64,000 bases of DNA from Paenibacillus turpanensis (lineage in GTDB: Bacteria > Bacillota > Bacilli > Paenibacillales > YIM-B00363): assembly GCF_011421635.1 (NCBI RefSeq), contig NZ_WTLI01000003.1, positions 186,001-250,000 of the forward strand, written 5' to 3'. Numbering within the stretch: position 1 is the stretch's first letter; each line of letters begins with the position of its first letter. The notes beneath the pieces are model-generated. The model was given only the letters and a program-made list of their open reading frames with translations, ran no database searches and was not told the origin of the DNA. The position numbers were made by a program, and so were the translations under genes. Shown here in pieces: positions 1 to 8,139 of the stretch.

Positions 1-508
1 GCTCCGGGAAAAGAAGGCGACCCCGGTGCTGATGCTTACGGCGAAAGGGGAAGAGGCGAACCGGGTCAGCGGCTTTGAGGCCGGTGCCGACGATTATGTG
101 GTGAAGCCGTTCTCGCCCCGCGAAATTCTTTACCGAGTCAAAGCGATTTTACGGCGTTCCTCCGCTACCGCTTTCTTGTCTAAAGATACGGATACCCGCA
201 ATAACATCGTATTCCCGCATTTGGTCATTGAGCACGACGCTCACCGTGTTACGGCAGGAGGGCAAGAAATCAGTCTCACTCCAAAGGAATACGAGCTGCT
301 CCATTATTTGGCCATGTCGCCGGATAAGGTGTTTTCCCGCGAGGATTTACTGAAGGATGTTTGGAATTATGAGTTCTTCGGCGATCTCCGCACCGTCGAT
401 ACCCACGTCAAGCGGCTTCGCGAAAAACTGAACAAGGTGTCGCCGGAAGCCGCGTCGATGATTACGACGGTTTGGGGTGTTGGCTACAAGCTAGAGGTGC
501 CGAAATAA
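1..508 (+). CDS. resD: Response regulator ResD, 5' end outside the window
   Basis: OmpR/PhoB-type DNA-binding response regulator, the partner of the kinase encoded next. The reading frame is open from base 2, so the gene starts upstream of the window. The visible 168 residues hold the end of the receiver domain, with the switch threonine region (LMLTAKG) and the conserved lysine in DYVVKPFSPRE. A winged-helix output domain follows (LTPKEYELLHYLA, then RTVDTHVKRLREKL, ending in TTVWGVGYKLE). The phospho-acceptor aspartate lies before the window. The stop codon is one base from the GTG of resE. In B. subtilis ResD activates genes for respiration under oxygen limitation. The name rests on family plus position next to resE and upstream of serA; another OmpR-type regulator remains possible. 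Confidence 0.85.
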   Translation, partial: LREKKATPVLMLTAKGEEANRVSGFEAGADDYVVKPFSPREILYRVKAILRRSSATAFLSKDTDTRNNIVFPHLVIEHDAHRVTAGGQEISLTPKEYELLHYLAMSPDKVFSREDLLKDVWNYEFFGDLRTVDTHVKRLREKLNKVSPEAASMITTVWGVGYKLEVPK

Positions 509-509
509 C

Positions 510-2009
510 GTGAAGGTGTGGAAAAGCGTAGTCGGCAAGCTGTGGATTACGATCATTGCTCTCGTAGCCGTCGTGCTCCTGATTTTAGGCGTTTTTTCGT
601 TGGAATACATCGACATGACGTTTACGAATTCGGATCAGGTCAAGCGGGTATTCATTATTACGTGTATTATCGGCTTTTCAATGACCACGTTTTTTGCGTT
701 CTTCCTTTCGACAAAAATTACGCAGCCGTTATTAGAAATGAAGCGGGCAGCCGACCGGATCTCGCAGGGAGACTATGAGACTCGCTTGGAGGTTCGCTCC
801 AGTGATGAAATCGGCGAGCTGTCTCAAACCTTCAACTTGATGGCTGAAGAGCTGGATGAAACGATACGTGATTTGAATCGGGAGAAGGAGCATCTAACCA
901 GCATTCTGCGCAGTATGGCGGACGCGGTAATTACATTTGACGTTGAGGGGCGCGTGCTTCTGGCCAATCCTCAGGGCGAGAAAATTATTACGGAATGGGG
1001 CCGTTTGATGGCCTGGCCGCCGGAAAGCCCCGATACGCTGCGTGTGATTGATCCGCCAGCTGGACAAGCAGGAGGCGGTCTAGCCGCCGGTTCGGTCCTT
1101 CCCGAGCCGATTTACGATCTGTTTACAACGGTTCGTGAAACGGAAACGGACGTAACGACGAAGCTGCATGTTCAAAATGAAGTGTGGTCGGTTATTATGG
1201 CGCCGCTTTACGAGAGCGGCACGGTCCGCGGAGCAGTAGCCGTTCTCCGCGATGTAACCGAGGAGCACCGCCTGGACAAGCTGCGAAAAGACTTCCTTGC
1301 GAATGTTTCACATGAGCTGCGGACGCCGCTTTCGATGGTACAAGGCTACAGTGAAGCGTTAATCGATGAAATCGCCGCTTCTCCGGACGAACGGAGGGAG
1401 CTGGCGCAAATTATTCATGACGAGTCGCTTCGCATGGGCCGGCTCGTTCAGGATTTGCTTGATTTAGCGAAGCTGGAAGCGGGCCGGATGGAATTCCAAT
1501 TCCGTGAAGCGGACGTTTCTGCACTGCTCGCCCGTGTGTACCGTAAGTTTTCCGCCTTAAGCAAGGAGCGCGGCATTACGCTTCATCTGGAAATTGAAGA
1601 GGGTGTGGAATTCATCGGTCATGTCGATGATGACCGGCTTGAGCAAGTGCTGACCAATCTGCTGGATAACGCGATTCGCCATACTCCTGCCGGCAATTCG
1701 ATTTATTTGCGGGCCAAGCCGCTAGAGCTCGTCGATTATACGCATCCGACCGCAGTATCCGGCCGTGCCGTCTTCATCGAGGTTCAGGACGAAGGGCAGG
1801 GCATTTCCAGCGAGGATTTGCCTTATGTATTTGAACGGTTCTACAAGGCCGATAAAGCCCGTACGAGAGGTGCGGCTACCGGGACAGGGCTTGGCCTTGC
1901 TATCGTGAAAAGCATCGTTGAATCGCATCGTGGAACCATTAAAGTGTCGAGTGCCGTTGGACAAGGTACGACATTTTCTATCACCATCCCTCTATCGCCA
2001 ATTGGCTGA
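510..2009 (+). CDS. resE: Sensor histidine kinase ResE
   Basis: Membrane sensor kinase of 499 residues, GTG start one base after the resD stop. Transmembrane helices lie near residues 11-31 and 46-67, followed by a HAMP linker (about 68-120), a PAS-like region (about 125-250), a HisKA domain with the phosphorylated His268 in NVSHELRTPL, and an ATPase domain with the N box LTNLLDNAIRHT (381-392), DEGQGI (427-432) and GTGLGLAIV (458-466). All catalytic motifs are intact. The extracytoplasmic loop is only about 15 residues, far shorter than the large loop of B. subtilis ResE, so sensing is probably done by the PAS or membrane region. The PAS region also has a Pro/Gly/Ala-rich insert (PPAGQAGGGLAAG, about 182-194). 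Confidence 0.85.
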   Translation: MKVWKSVVGKLWITIIALVAVVLLILGVFSLEYIDMTFTNSDQVKRVFIITCIIGFSMTTFFAFFLSTKITQPLLEMKRAADRISQGDYETRLEVRSSDEIGELSQTFNLMAEELDETIRDLNREKEHLTSILRSMADAVITFDVEGRVLLANPQGEKIITEWGRLMAWPPESPDTLRVIDPPAGQAGGGLAAGSVLPEPIYDLFTTVRETETDVTTKLHVQNEVWSVIMAPLYESGTVRGAVAVLRDVTEEHRLDKLRKDFLANVSHELRTPLSMVQGYSEALIDEIAASPDERRELAQIIHDESLRMGRLVQDLLDLAKLEAGRMEFQFREADVSALLARVYRKFSALSKERGITLHLEIEEGVEFIGHVDDDRLEQVLTNLLDNAIRHTPAGNSIYLRAKPLELVDYTHPTAVSGRAVFIEVQDEGQGISSEDLPYVFERFYKADKARTRGAATGTGLGLAIVKSIVESHRGTIKVSSAVGQGTTFSITIPLSPIG

Positions 2010-2024
2010 TAGAGGTTTTTTTTG
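1989..2024 (+). terminator. Intrinsic terminator of resDE
   Basis: CCTCTATC (1989-1996) pairs with GATAGAGG (2008-2015), and an inner GCCA/TGGC continues the stem. A run of T follows. The hairpin overlaps the last codons and the stop of resE. Confidence 0.85.
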
Positions 2025-2103
2025 TTGAATTAGCAAAGGAAAAGTTGTTGGTCGTGGAACAATGAGCGAAATGACAGGGAGATCCGACAAGAACATACAA
2101 CGA

Positions 2104-2138
2104 CAAAAAGAGGTCCGCCGTCGCCGGCGAACCTCTTG
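2104..2138 (-). terminator. Intrinsic terminator of serA
   Basis: Read on the minus strand, AAGAGGT pairs with ACCTCTT around a GC-rich inner stem (CGCCGG/CCGGCG type), followed by a T run. It sits just past the serA stop and faces the resE terminator. Confidence 0.8.
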
Positions 2139-2150
2139 AACAATTATAGA

Positions 2151-3740
2151 TTACAGCGTAATGTCTTTGACGCTTTCGATTTCTTCCAGAGCATTCAGCT
2201 GCGCTAAAACATTCTTCTCCGCTTGCTTATCGATCGTAAGCACCATGATCGCAGAGCCGCCGATGACTTTACGGCCAACCTGCATCGTAGCGATGTTAAC
2301 GTCATTGTTGCCGAGAAGCGTGCCGACCTTACCGATGATTCCCGGACGGTCGTTATGCGATACGAGCAGCAAATTGCCTTCCGGCGGAATATCCACTGGA
2401 TATTGGCCGATCTGTACAATCCGTGCGCCGTAGCCGCTTAAAAGCGTACCGGCAATGACGCTGTCGCCTGCCTTGGACTTTAAGGTCACGGAAACCAGAT
2501 TCGTAAAGCCTTTTGCAGCCTGCGATTTCAGTACAGTTACATTAAGGTCACGCGTTTTTGCAAGGTGAAGGGAGTTGACGATGTTCACCTGCTCGCGGCC
2601 GAGATGATGCGACAGGACGCCCATCACGATGTAACGCGTCAGCGGCATGGTGTCCACTTCGGACAGCTCGCCGGAATAGCTGACGACGATTTCTTGAACC
2701 GCGCCTTCGTTCATTTGGGCAACAAAGCGTCCGAGCTTTTCGCCAAGCGTAAAGTATGGCTGCAGCTTCGTCAAAACTGCGGAAGGCACCGGAGGCATGT
2801 TGACCGCGTTTTTAAACGGCTCTTCGCGAAGAATATGAAGGACCTGCTCGGAAACGTCGATGGCAACATTCTCTTGTGCTTCAATCGTAGAAGCGCCAAG
2901 GTGCGGAGTTACGATAACCTTCGGATTGTTGAGGAAAGGATGATCCTGGCTTGGCGGCTCGGATTCGAATACGTCAAACGCCGCTCCTGCAACAATGCCT
3001 TGATCGATCGCTTCAACTAACGCCATTTCATCGATAATTCCGCCGCGTGCACAGTTAACGATGCGACAGCCCGGCTTCATGATTTCAAACTGCGGGCGGG
3101 CGATCATATGGCGGGTTTCGTTGGTAAGCGGCGTGTGCACCGTAATGAAGTCAGCGACTTTTACGATGTCGTTAACCGTTCCGACTTTTACGCCGAGCTT
3201 TTCCGCGCGGTCTTCCGTCAAGAAAGGATCGAATGCAAAAATTTCCATGCCGAAGGCTTTTGCGCGTTTTGCAACCTCGCTGCCAATCCGGCCCATACCC
3301 ATAACGCCCAGTGTTTTGCCGTAAAGCTCGACCCCGAGGAAGGACTTGCGGTCCCACTCGCCGGACACAGTTTTACGATATGCTTGAGGAATGTGGCGAG
3401 CAAGTGACATCATCATGGCAAAAGTGTGCTCGCAGGTCGTAATCGTGTTGCCGTCTGGAGCGTTAATGACAACTACGCCGCGCTGGGTAGCCGCTTCAAG
3501 CTCGATGTTGTCGACGCCGACACCGGCCCGTCCAACAACCTTCAGCTTCGTGCCCGCCTCAAATACTTTGGCGGTTACCTTCGTTGCACTGCGGACAAGC
3601 AGTGCGTCATACTCGCCGATGATGGCGGTAAGCTCATCCTCTTTCAGACTGCCTTTCTTTACGACTTCTACGTCTGCTGCATCAGTCAGCTGTTGAATCC
3701 CTTGATCGCTGATGCCGTCGGTTACTAACACTTTAAACAT
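2151..3740 (-). CDS. serA: D-3-phosphoglycerate dehydrogenase
   Basis: First enzyme of the phosphorylated serine pathway: oxidises 3-phosphoglycerate to 3-phosphohydroxypyruvate with NAD. At 529 residues it is the long form. It has a split substrate-binding domain, a Rossmann domain with the motif GVMGMGRIGSEV, and the catalytic Arg/Glu/His set seen in NCARGGIIDE, FDVFESEPP and VTPHLGAST. An intervening domain precedes a C-terminal ACT domain (LLLVSHNDRPGIIGKVGTLL), which in the family binds serine. The start MFKVLVTDG is chosen because TAAGGAGGGG lies about 10 bases upstream; a longer reading frame upstream lacks such a site. The gene is single, with a strong promoter and a serine T-box leader on the minus strand, so expression should rise when tRNA-Ser is uncharged. 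Confidence 0.96.
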   Translation of the reverse strand: MFKVLVTDGISDQGIQQLTDAADVEVVKKGSLKEDELTAIIGEYDALLVRSATKVTAKVFEAGTKLKVVGRAGVGVDNIELEAATQRGVVVINAPDGNTITTCEHTFAMMMSLARHIPQAYRKTVSGEWDRKSFLGVELYGKTLGVMGMGRIGSEVAKRAKAFGMEIFAFDPFLTEDRAEKLGVKVGTVNDIVKVADFITVHTPLTNETRHMIARPQFEIMKPGCRIVNCARGGIIDEMALVEAIDQGIVAGAAFDVFESEPPSQDHPFLNNPKVIVTPHLGASTIEAQENVAIDVSEQVLHILREEPFKNAVNMPPVPSAVLTKLQPYFTLGEKLGRFVAQMNEGAVQEIVVSYSGELSEVDTMPLTRYIVMGVLSHHLGREQVNIVNSLHLAKTRDLNVTVLKSQAAKGFTNLVSVTLKSKAGDSVIAGTLLSGYGARIVQIGQYPVDIPPEGNLLLVSHNDRPGIIGKVGTLLGNNDVNIATMQVGRKVIGGSAIMVLTIDKQAEKNVLAQLNALEEIESVKDITL

Positions 3741-3774
3741 GGTTCTCTGTCCCCTCCTTATATTGGTAAACATA

Positions 3775-4060
3775 ACAAAAAAGCCCTAGTCCTCATACGT
3801 ATGCCTAACGTATAAGGGACGAGGACTCTACTCGCGGTGCCACCCTTGTTCGTGCTTCTGCTCGCACAGAAACACCTTGGCCGGTCGAAGACCGGAAACG
3901 ATAACGGCATTAAGCCGGCTGCATTTACTGGCCGAAGCGTTCATGCAGCTCCTCTGGAGTGCTACCTAACAACGGGGTACCGCCGGTTTCCACCTGCCAC
4001 CGGCTCTCTGGGGGTCCGTTCGTCTTCGGTTCTCCTTCAACGGATTGCTATATATTATTG
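3775..4060 (-). promoter_or_regulatory. T-box leader, serine specifier AGC, with terminator
   Basis: On the minus strand the leader carries the T-box core AAGGGTGGCACCGCG (3833-3847), which matches the conserved 14-base T-box. It is followed by a terminator: AGTCCTC pairs with GAGGACT (3822-3828 with 3788-3794), then a T run to about 3775. Upstream lie the AGAGAGCCGGTGG block of stem I and a specifier region GGT-AGC-ACTCC, in which AGC (3961-3963) is a serine codon placed just before the usual purine. Uncharged tRNA-Ser should pair with AGC and with the T-box and favour the antiterminator, allowing serA transcription. The serine assignment is supported by the downstream gene. Confidence 0.92.
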
Positions 4061-4062
4061 AT

Positions 4063-4091
4063 AATGTATCACGGGAACAAATACCAGTCAA
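4063..4091 (-). promoter_or_regulatory. Sigma-A promoter of the serA T-box leader
   Basis: On the minus strand TTGACT (4086-4091) is followed by a 17-base spacer and TACATT (4063-4068). Transcription would start just upstream of the T-box stem I. Confidence 0.8.
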
Positions 4092-4252
4092 TGAGGAAAA
4101 ACTCCATCGGTGAATCCGGTGTTTCTCCCATTTTTAAGCGGCTTGACTCACAATTTCTATTTTATAGCAAGCACCCTCGAATATGCAATGGTCGAACCTT
4201 GAACAATTTTGTAACATCGGATATGCTTGAAAAAAATCGGAGGTGCCCGTCT

Positions 4253-4576
4253 ATGTCGATTACAGCTGTTATCCATCCCGAGCAGTTTATTCGCAAGCTG
4301 GAGGCTGGAGAATTGAAGGAAGCCGTCGTTATTGACGTAAGAGAGCAGGTGGAGTGGGATTACTACCATATAGAGCCTGCGACTCTCATTCCGCTTCAGA
4401 GCTTGCCGTTTCGATTAAACGAGCTTCCGGAGGAGAAAACCATTTTTTTTATTTGCGCTCACGGAGTGAGAAGCCGCATGGCCTGCGATTATGTGAAAGA
4501 ACGCGGTTACGATGTCGTCAATGTAGAAGGCGGTATGGCCGCCGTAGCGGCAGTCAAAGGCTTCGCCTACGATTAA
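4253..4576 (+). CDS. Single-domain rhodanese-like sulfurtransferase
   Basis: A 107-residue protein made of one rhodanese domain. The CDVR-type start of the fold is VVIDVREQVEWDYYHI (about 25-40). The active-site loop is CAHGVRSRMA, with the persulfide-forming cysteine at about residue 68; a glycine-rich VNVEGGMAAV closes the fold. Such proteins carry sulfane sulfur as a cysteine persulfide; the partner cannot be told from the sequence. The ATG at 4253 has CGGAGGTG about 8 bases upstream. The upstream extension of the frame runs through the serA T-box region and has no ribosome binding site, so it is left out. It is divergent from serA and converges on the next gene, with the two stops only two bases apart. 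Confidence 0.85.
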   Translation: MSITAVIHPEQFIRKLEAGELKEAVVIDVREQVEWDYYHIEPATLIPLQSLPFRLNELPEEKTIFFICAHGVRSRMACDYVKERGYDVVNVEGGMAAVAAVKGFAYD

Positions 4577-4578
4577 TC

Positions 4579-5502
4579 TTACTTTGTAAAGAAGGGAAGC
4601 TGCGGCAAAGCGTCTTCTTGGCTGTATTTCGAACGGTTCTCCAAGAAATCGCCGTTACGGATTGCGCCAGTGCTCAGTAAGGTGTCCAGCGCTTTGGAAA
4701 TGCTGTCGATGCCCAGCTTCTTCGCTTTTCCGGATTGGAAAAAGTCATCGATGCGGGTTACTGCATCCATCGGAATATACGGCCCGAATTGTTTGGCGCT
4801 GACAAGAAGCCCGGCGGTAAACTGGTTTTTCAGGTTGAGGTTCAGCTGATTCCATTCCTTAACGGTCAGATCGGGCTTAGTCACCATGGTAAGGCCCTGA
4901 AGTCCGGCATTGACGGTCTTATTCCACTCCACGATCGAAGCAAAATACTGCTGCTGTCCGGTTAAGGCGAAGTTTTTCGCTTCTTGGAAATAGACATCCT
5001 TTTCCAGCTCGTTAATGAGCTCTGCTCCTTTATAGGAGTTGCTTTTTGACTGCCAGGAGGCTGTTGCGTCCATAAACAATTTTAAGCTCTTAAGGTAGCT
5101 GCTCTGTGCTTGTCTCAATAATGGGGAAGCCTCTGGGATTTGGGCCTGCGATGCTTCTTCGTATTTTGCGGCCGCTGTTTTATGGAGCTCTTTCATTACA
5201 GAGCCGTTGTCAACCGTGGTGCTGTTGCGGTCCATGTTTTGCAGCTGTTCAAACCATTTATCTTGAAAATTGCGGTATGGCTGGTACACGGTATAGTAAA
5301 AGGAAACCAAGTGCTGCTGGTGGTAGGCGATGGAGCCTTGTGTCTTTTCTTCCTGCTCTTTCGCGATCATTTCCTCGTACTTCGTTTGCGCTTCGCTGTA
5401 ACCTGATTTCCAGCCGTAAAAAAATGCGCCGGCGGCCGCAATCAGCATGAAGACAATAAGTACGGATATGATATAATCATATTTCGTAAGTCTTTTTTCC
5501 AT
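4579..5502 (-). CDS. Membrane-anchored protein of unknown function
   Basis: Not recognised. A 307-residue protein with a short basic N-terminus, one transmembrane helix (about residues 11-30, YIISVLIVFMLIAAAGAFFYG) and a long, mostly helical extracytoplasmic part rich in Gln, Glu, Lys and aromatic residues. No cysteine and no obvious catalytic motif were seen. The topology would suit a surface-exposed helical domain. The ATG at 5502 is chosen because AAGGAG lies 7 bases upstream; a TTG two codons earlier is too close to that site. Its stop abuts the stop of the rhodanese gene, so the two genes converge without a clear terminator between them. Confidence 0.7.
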   Translation of the reverse strand: MEKRLTKYDYIISVLIVFMLIAAAGAFFYGWKSGYSEAQTKYEEMIAKEQEEKTQGSIAYHQQHLVSFYYTVYQPYRNFQDKWFEQLQNMDRNSTTVDNGSVMKELHKTAAAKYEEASQAQIPEASPLLRQAQSSYLKSLKLFMDATASWQSKSNSYKGAELINELEKDVYFQEAKNFALTGQQQYFASIVEWNKTVNAGLQGLTMVTKPDLTVKEWNQLNLNLKNQFTAGLLVSAKQFGPYIPMDAVTRIDDFFQSGKAKKLGIDSISKALDTLLSTGAIRNGDFLENRSKYSQEDALPQLPFFTK

Positions 5503-5613
5503 GAACAAGCTCCTTATCGAATAATTAAATTCATTTCTGTTTAAAAATAGTCGAATAAAGTCGTTAGATGTCGTTTCTAGTATAGGGGAATTCGTATAAA
5601 AAAGGAATAAGCG

Positions 5614-6258
5614 ATGAAAAAATTTGACCCGCGCAAGATTCGTTTCCGTCAGGTCCGGATCGACGAAATTGACGACCGGACGCTCATGCTAAACTTGTAT
5701 GCGACACAAGCAATTACTTTGGTTTTAGGCGTTGTTCTTATTTTATTTCAAGGGAGAAACCCGGTACAGCTTCTTTTTTTTCCAAGTGGCTGGCATGTTT
5801 GGCTTTGGGGTGCATTGTTTGCTGCTGCCGTCATTGTTGTTGATATTCTCATTTCCAAATGGGTTCCGGAGGAAGTGACGGACGATGGCGGAGTGAATGC
5901 AAGGCTGTTTCAAAACCGCTCCATATTACATATTGTCGTTATTTCGTTTGTGGTGTCGATTTGTGAGGAAATGCTATTCCGGGGGGCGATTCAGCACGCA
6001 TTCGGACCGTATTGGACAAGCATTTTGTTTGCAGCTATTCATGTGCGGTATTTGCGCCATTGGCTGCTGACGGGACTCGTCTTCGGAATTTCTTATGGTC
6101 TAGGCTGGATTTATGTGCAAACGGAAAGCTTATGGGCACCGATTACCGCGCATTTTGTCATTGATACGATAATGGGCTTAATTATTCGTTACCGAAAGCC
6201 GGAAGAGAACATGGGGGAGAAGGAGGAAGAAAGCAGTGGATCCCATCCAGAGCACTAA
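5614..6258 (+). CDS. CPBP-family intramembrane metalloprotease (YpbD-like)
   Basis: A 214-residue membrane protein of the CAAX protease / bacteriocin-processing (CPBP, ABI) family. The three family motifs are present: EEMLFRG (Glu118, Glu119, Arg123), FAAIH with His143, and HFVID with His180 and Asp184. These form the predicted metal site inside the membrane. About five hydrophobic helices are visible. In B. subtilis, ypbD lies in the same stretch between serA and mecB/gudB, so orthology is likely, but substrates are unknown. The tail is charged (EENMGEKEEESSGSHPEH) and overlaps the start of the next gene. ATG at 5614 follows AAAAAGGAATAAGCG. Confidence 0.85.
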   Translation: MKKFDPRKIRFRQVRIDEIDDRTLMLNLYATQAITLVLGVVLILFQGRNPVQLLFFPSGWHVWLWGALFAAAVIVVDILISKWVPEEVTDDGGVNARLFQNRSILHIVVISFVVSICEEMLFRGAIQHAFGPYWTSILFAAIHVRYLRHWLLTGLVFGISYGLGWIYVQTESLWAPITAHFVIDTIMGLIIRYRKPEENMGEKEEESSGSHPEH

Positions 6259-6457
6259 TACGGAAAGCTCCTTGCCGTCACGAAGCGCTAGAATGAGGAA
6301 GGAACAGCAGGGAGCCAGTTCTACATTGCCCTCACGCAGAGCTGTATATCCGTCCAACAAGATGAAGCTGGAGAAATGGTTTTTTAATTCACTTATCGCG
6401 TTATTTCTTGTGCTGACAGCCGGGCTGATTTTTTGGGGAACGAAGCATATGGAGTAA
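6236..6457 (+). CDS. Small single-pass membrane protein, coupled to the CPBP gene
   Basis: A 73-residue protein with a basic, Ser/Arg-rich N-terminal half and one transmembrane helix near residues 48-67 (FFNSLIALFLVLTAGLIFWG). It starts at a GTG (6236) 23 bases inside the end of the CPBP gene, behind the purine-rich GGAGAAGGAGGAAG, so translation is probably coupled. No family was recognised. Its position suggests a partner or substrate of the intramembrane protease, which is inference only. Confidence 0.6.
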   Translation: MDPIQSTNTESSLPSRSARMRKEQQGASSTLPSRRAVYPSNKMKLEKWFFNSLIALFLVLTAGLIFWGTKHME

Positions 6458-6480
6458 ACCATTTATTTATTTATAAAATG

Positions 6481-6525
6481 AAACGAGGAGCGAAAAGGGC
6501 GAAATCCCCAACGGCTCCTCGTTTT
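6481..6525. terminator. Bidirectional terminator between convergent genes
   Basis: ACGAGGAGC (6483-6491) pairs with GCTCCTCGT (6514-6522), with A-rich sequence on the left and TTTT on the right. It can serve both the CPBP operon and the deacetylase on the other strand. Confidence 0.7.
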
Positions 6526-6540
6526 GTGCTGTATCGGTGT

Positions 6541-7458
6541 TTATTTTACTGTGGTGTCAATCGTATTAGGATCGACGAAGCCATACCCCTTCTCCTTAAG
6601 CTGCGTGAGCAGGGAATCGAGTGCTTCGGCTGTCCATGGAAGCTCGTGCATTAAGATGTTGCTGCCCGGTCCAAGCTGCTCCATCACGCTGGCAATTACT
6701 TTCTCCGGTTTATCGTAGCCCTTTTCCCAGTCTCTGGAGCCGTTAGACCAATTCATAAACAGCATGCCTTCCTCTTTCGCTTTGTTCTTTACATGTTCGT
6801 TGGAGGAGCCGTGAGGCGGACGGAAAAACTTCGGTGCGGTGCCCGTAATTTCCTTGACTGCCTTCTGAACGTCTGCAATTTGTTGATCAATTTTTTCATT
6901 CGTCTGCTTCTTTAAATCGATGTGATCCCACGAATGATTGCCAATGACCTGGCCACGTTCATGAATGAGCGTCAGTAAGTCCGGATTGGCCTTCACTCGG
7001 TAACCGTTCACGAAAAAGATTGCCTTCGCCTTATGTTTATCTAACGTGTCCAGGATGCTGGTTAGCAGCTCCTTTTCTTTAGGTCCGTCATCAAAGGTCA
7101 GCAGCACGACCTTCTTCGGTGCATCCGAGCCTTCCTTTGGTACGATGCTGTATATTTTGTTCATCGTATACAGCACTTGGGGAGCCTCTGCTTGCTGAGG
7201 CGCAGGCGAAGCGGGTTGCTCCGCCGGCTTTTCGGGTGCAGTCACTTGACCTGCGGCTTGGTCAGCAGGTTTAGCTGGAGCAGACTGCTCCGGCGTCTGG
7301 TCCGGTGTCTTACTTGAGGGGTCCGCGGTTCCCCCTGCCCCGGCTTGAGGCTGGGCTTGCTTTTCGGCGGTCTGCGGGCTCTGCTTGGTTTCCGTGTTCC
7401 CGCCGCAGCCTACGGCTAAAGAAAGGATCAGCATGGAGGCAATCAGCTTCATTTTCAC
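6541..7458 (-). CDS. Polysaccharide deacetylase-family lipoprotein
   Basis: A 305-residue lipoprotein of carbohydrate esterase family 4. The signal peptide ends in the lipobox LAVGC (Cys18). A Pro/Gln/Ala-rich linker (about 24-92) leads to a NodB domain. Visible motifs are TFDDGP (Asp123, Asp124), the metal ligands His175 and His179 in NHSWDH, and RPPHG (213-217); a late ILMHELPW supplies the usual C-terminal His. Such enzymes remove acetyl groups from peptidoglycan or other cell-surface sugars; the exact substrate is not evident. The GTG start (7456-7458) has AAGGAG about 10 bases upstream, better spaced than the ATG two codons later. An extended -10 promoter lies at 7504-7512. Confidence 0.88.
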   Translation of the reverse strand: MKMKLIASMLILSLAVGCGGNTETKQSPQTAEKQAQPQAGAGGTADPSSKTPDQTPEQSAPAKPADQAAGQVTAPEKPAEQPASPAPQQAEAPQVLYTMNKIYSIVPKEGSDAPKKVVLLTFDDGPKEKELLTSILDTLDKHKAKAIFFVNGYRVKANPDLLTLIHERGQVIGNHSWDHIDLKKQTNEKIDQQIADVQKAVKEITGTAPKFFRPPHGSSNEHVKNKAKEEGMLFMNWSNGSRDWEKGYDKPEKVIASVMEQLGPGSNILMHELPWTAEALDSLLTQLKEKGYGFVDPNTIDTTVK

Positions 7459-7503
7459 GTTGGTACGTCTCCTTTTTTCGATTGAGCTCTCTGTTTTGTA
7501 CCT

Positions 7504-7512
7504 ATTGTATCA
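7504..7512 (-). promoter_or_regulatory. Extended -10 promoter of the deacetylase gene
   Basis: On the minus strand TGATACAAT forms an extended -10 element (TG-N-TACAAT). The -35 region is poor (TAATCT at 17 bases). Confidence 0.5.
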
Positions 7513-7626
7513 CAGACCCATTTTTTAGATTACCCCCTCTTATTTCCTCGCTTTCCCGTGCATCACTTCGGTGTGTGGAGTTCACAATAAAATTGTACCT
7601 AACGATACAACGGGAGGGATAACGTT

Positions 7627-7965
7627 ATGCGCATGGGAACATTAATGTTAGGCGGTATTTTGGGCGCGGCTGCAGTGCTTTATTTACAGCGCGGTAACCG
7701 TCCGATGATGATGTCGATGGTAAGCAGTGCTGGAAACCAGCTTAATAAAGCATTGGGCGGCGCAAAAAAAATGTCGCAAAATTCTTCGGAGATCAGCTCC
7801 AAATACGGCAATGCTCAAACGAAGGAAGCGGAGCAAGCAAGCAGCACGCAAAGCAGCGGCAACACCAGCTTAGTAAATATTGAATCGATCGTGAAGAATG
7901 ATCCGGCGCTTCAAAAAGAAGTCAGCGAAATTTTGACGGACAGCGAAACGGTATACAAAGTGTAA
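7627..7965 (+). CDS. Small N-terminally anchored protein of unknown function
   Basis: A 112-residue protein with a hydrophobic, glycine-rich N-terminus (about residues 5-20, TLMLGGILGAAAVLYL) followed by a Met-rich patch and a polar, Ser/Gln/Lys-rich tail. It resembles the general plan of YtxH-like small membrane proteins but no family was recognised with confidence. The start ATG has GGGAGGG 8 bases upstream. It stands alone, closed by its own terminator. Confidence 0.7.
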   Translation: MRMGTLMLGGILGAAAVLYLQRGNRPMMMSMVSSAGNQLNKALGGAKKMSQNSSEISSKYGNAQTKEAEQASSTQSSGNTSLVNIESIVKNDPALQKEVSEILTDSETVYKV

Positions 7966-7978
7966 GCATTTCTTTCAC

Positions 7979-8004
7979 AAACACCCTGCGGGGTGTTTTT
8001 TTTT
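7979..8004 (+). terminator. Intrinsic terminator
   Basis: AACACCC and GGGTGTT form the stem around a short loop, followed by a run of nine or more T. Confidence 0.85.
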
Positions 8005-8126
8005 GTTTTTTCTTTCATAGTGCAACAAAAATAAAATAATGTTAACATAGAGCTAATAGAATAGTAGAAGTATCACAGCACCATTGCTTTATCGAATTCA
8101 TAAACTGTTTACAGCAGATATGCAAG

Positions 8127-8139
8127 GGAGGGACCCTCC
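8127..8139 (+). promoter_or_regulatory. Hairpin that would hide the mecA ribosome binding site
   Basis: GGAGG (8127-8131) and CCTCC (8135-8139) are perfect complements around a three-base loop, ending directly at the mecA ATG. GGAGG is the only ribosome binding site available, so it is part of the stem. Confidence 0.5.

Noticed and set aside
7305..7622. 105-codon plus-strand frame ending just before the gene at 7627
   Set aside because: Overlaps the signal peptide and promoter of the deacetylase lipoprotein and has no ribosome binding site.
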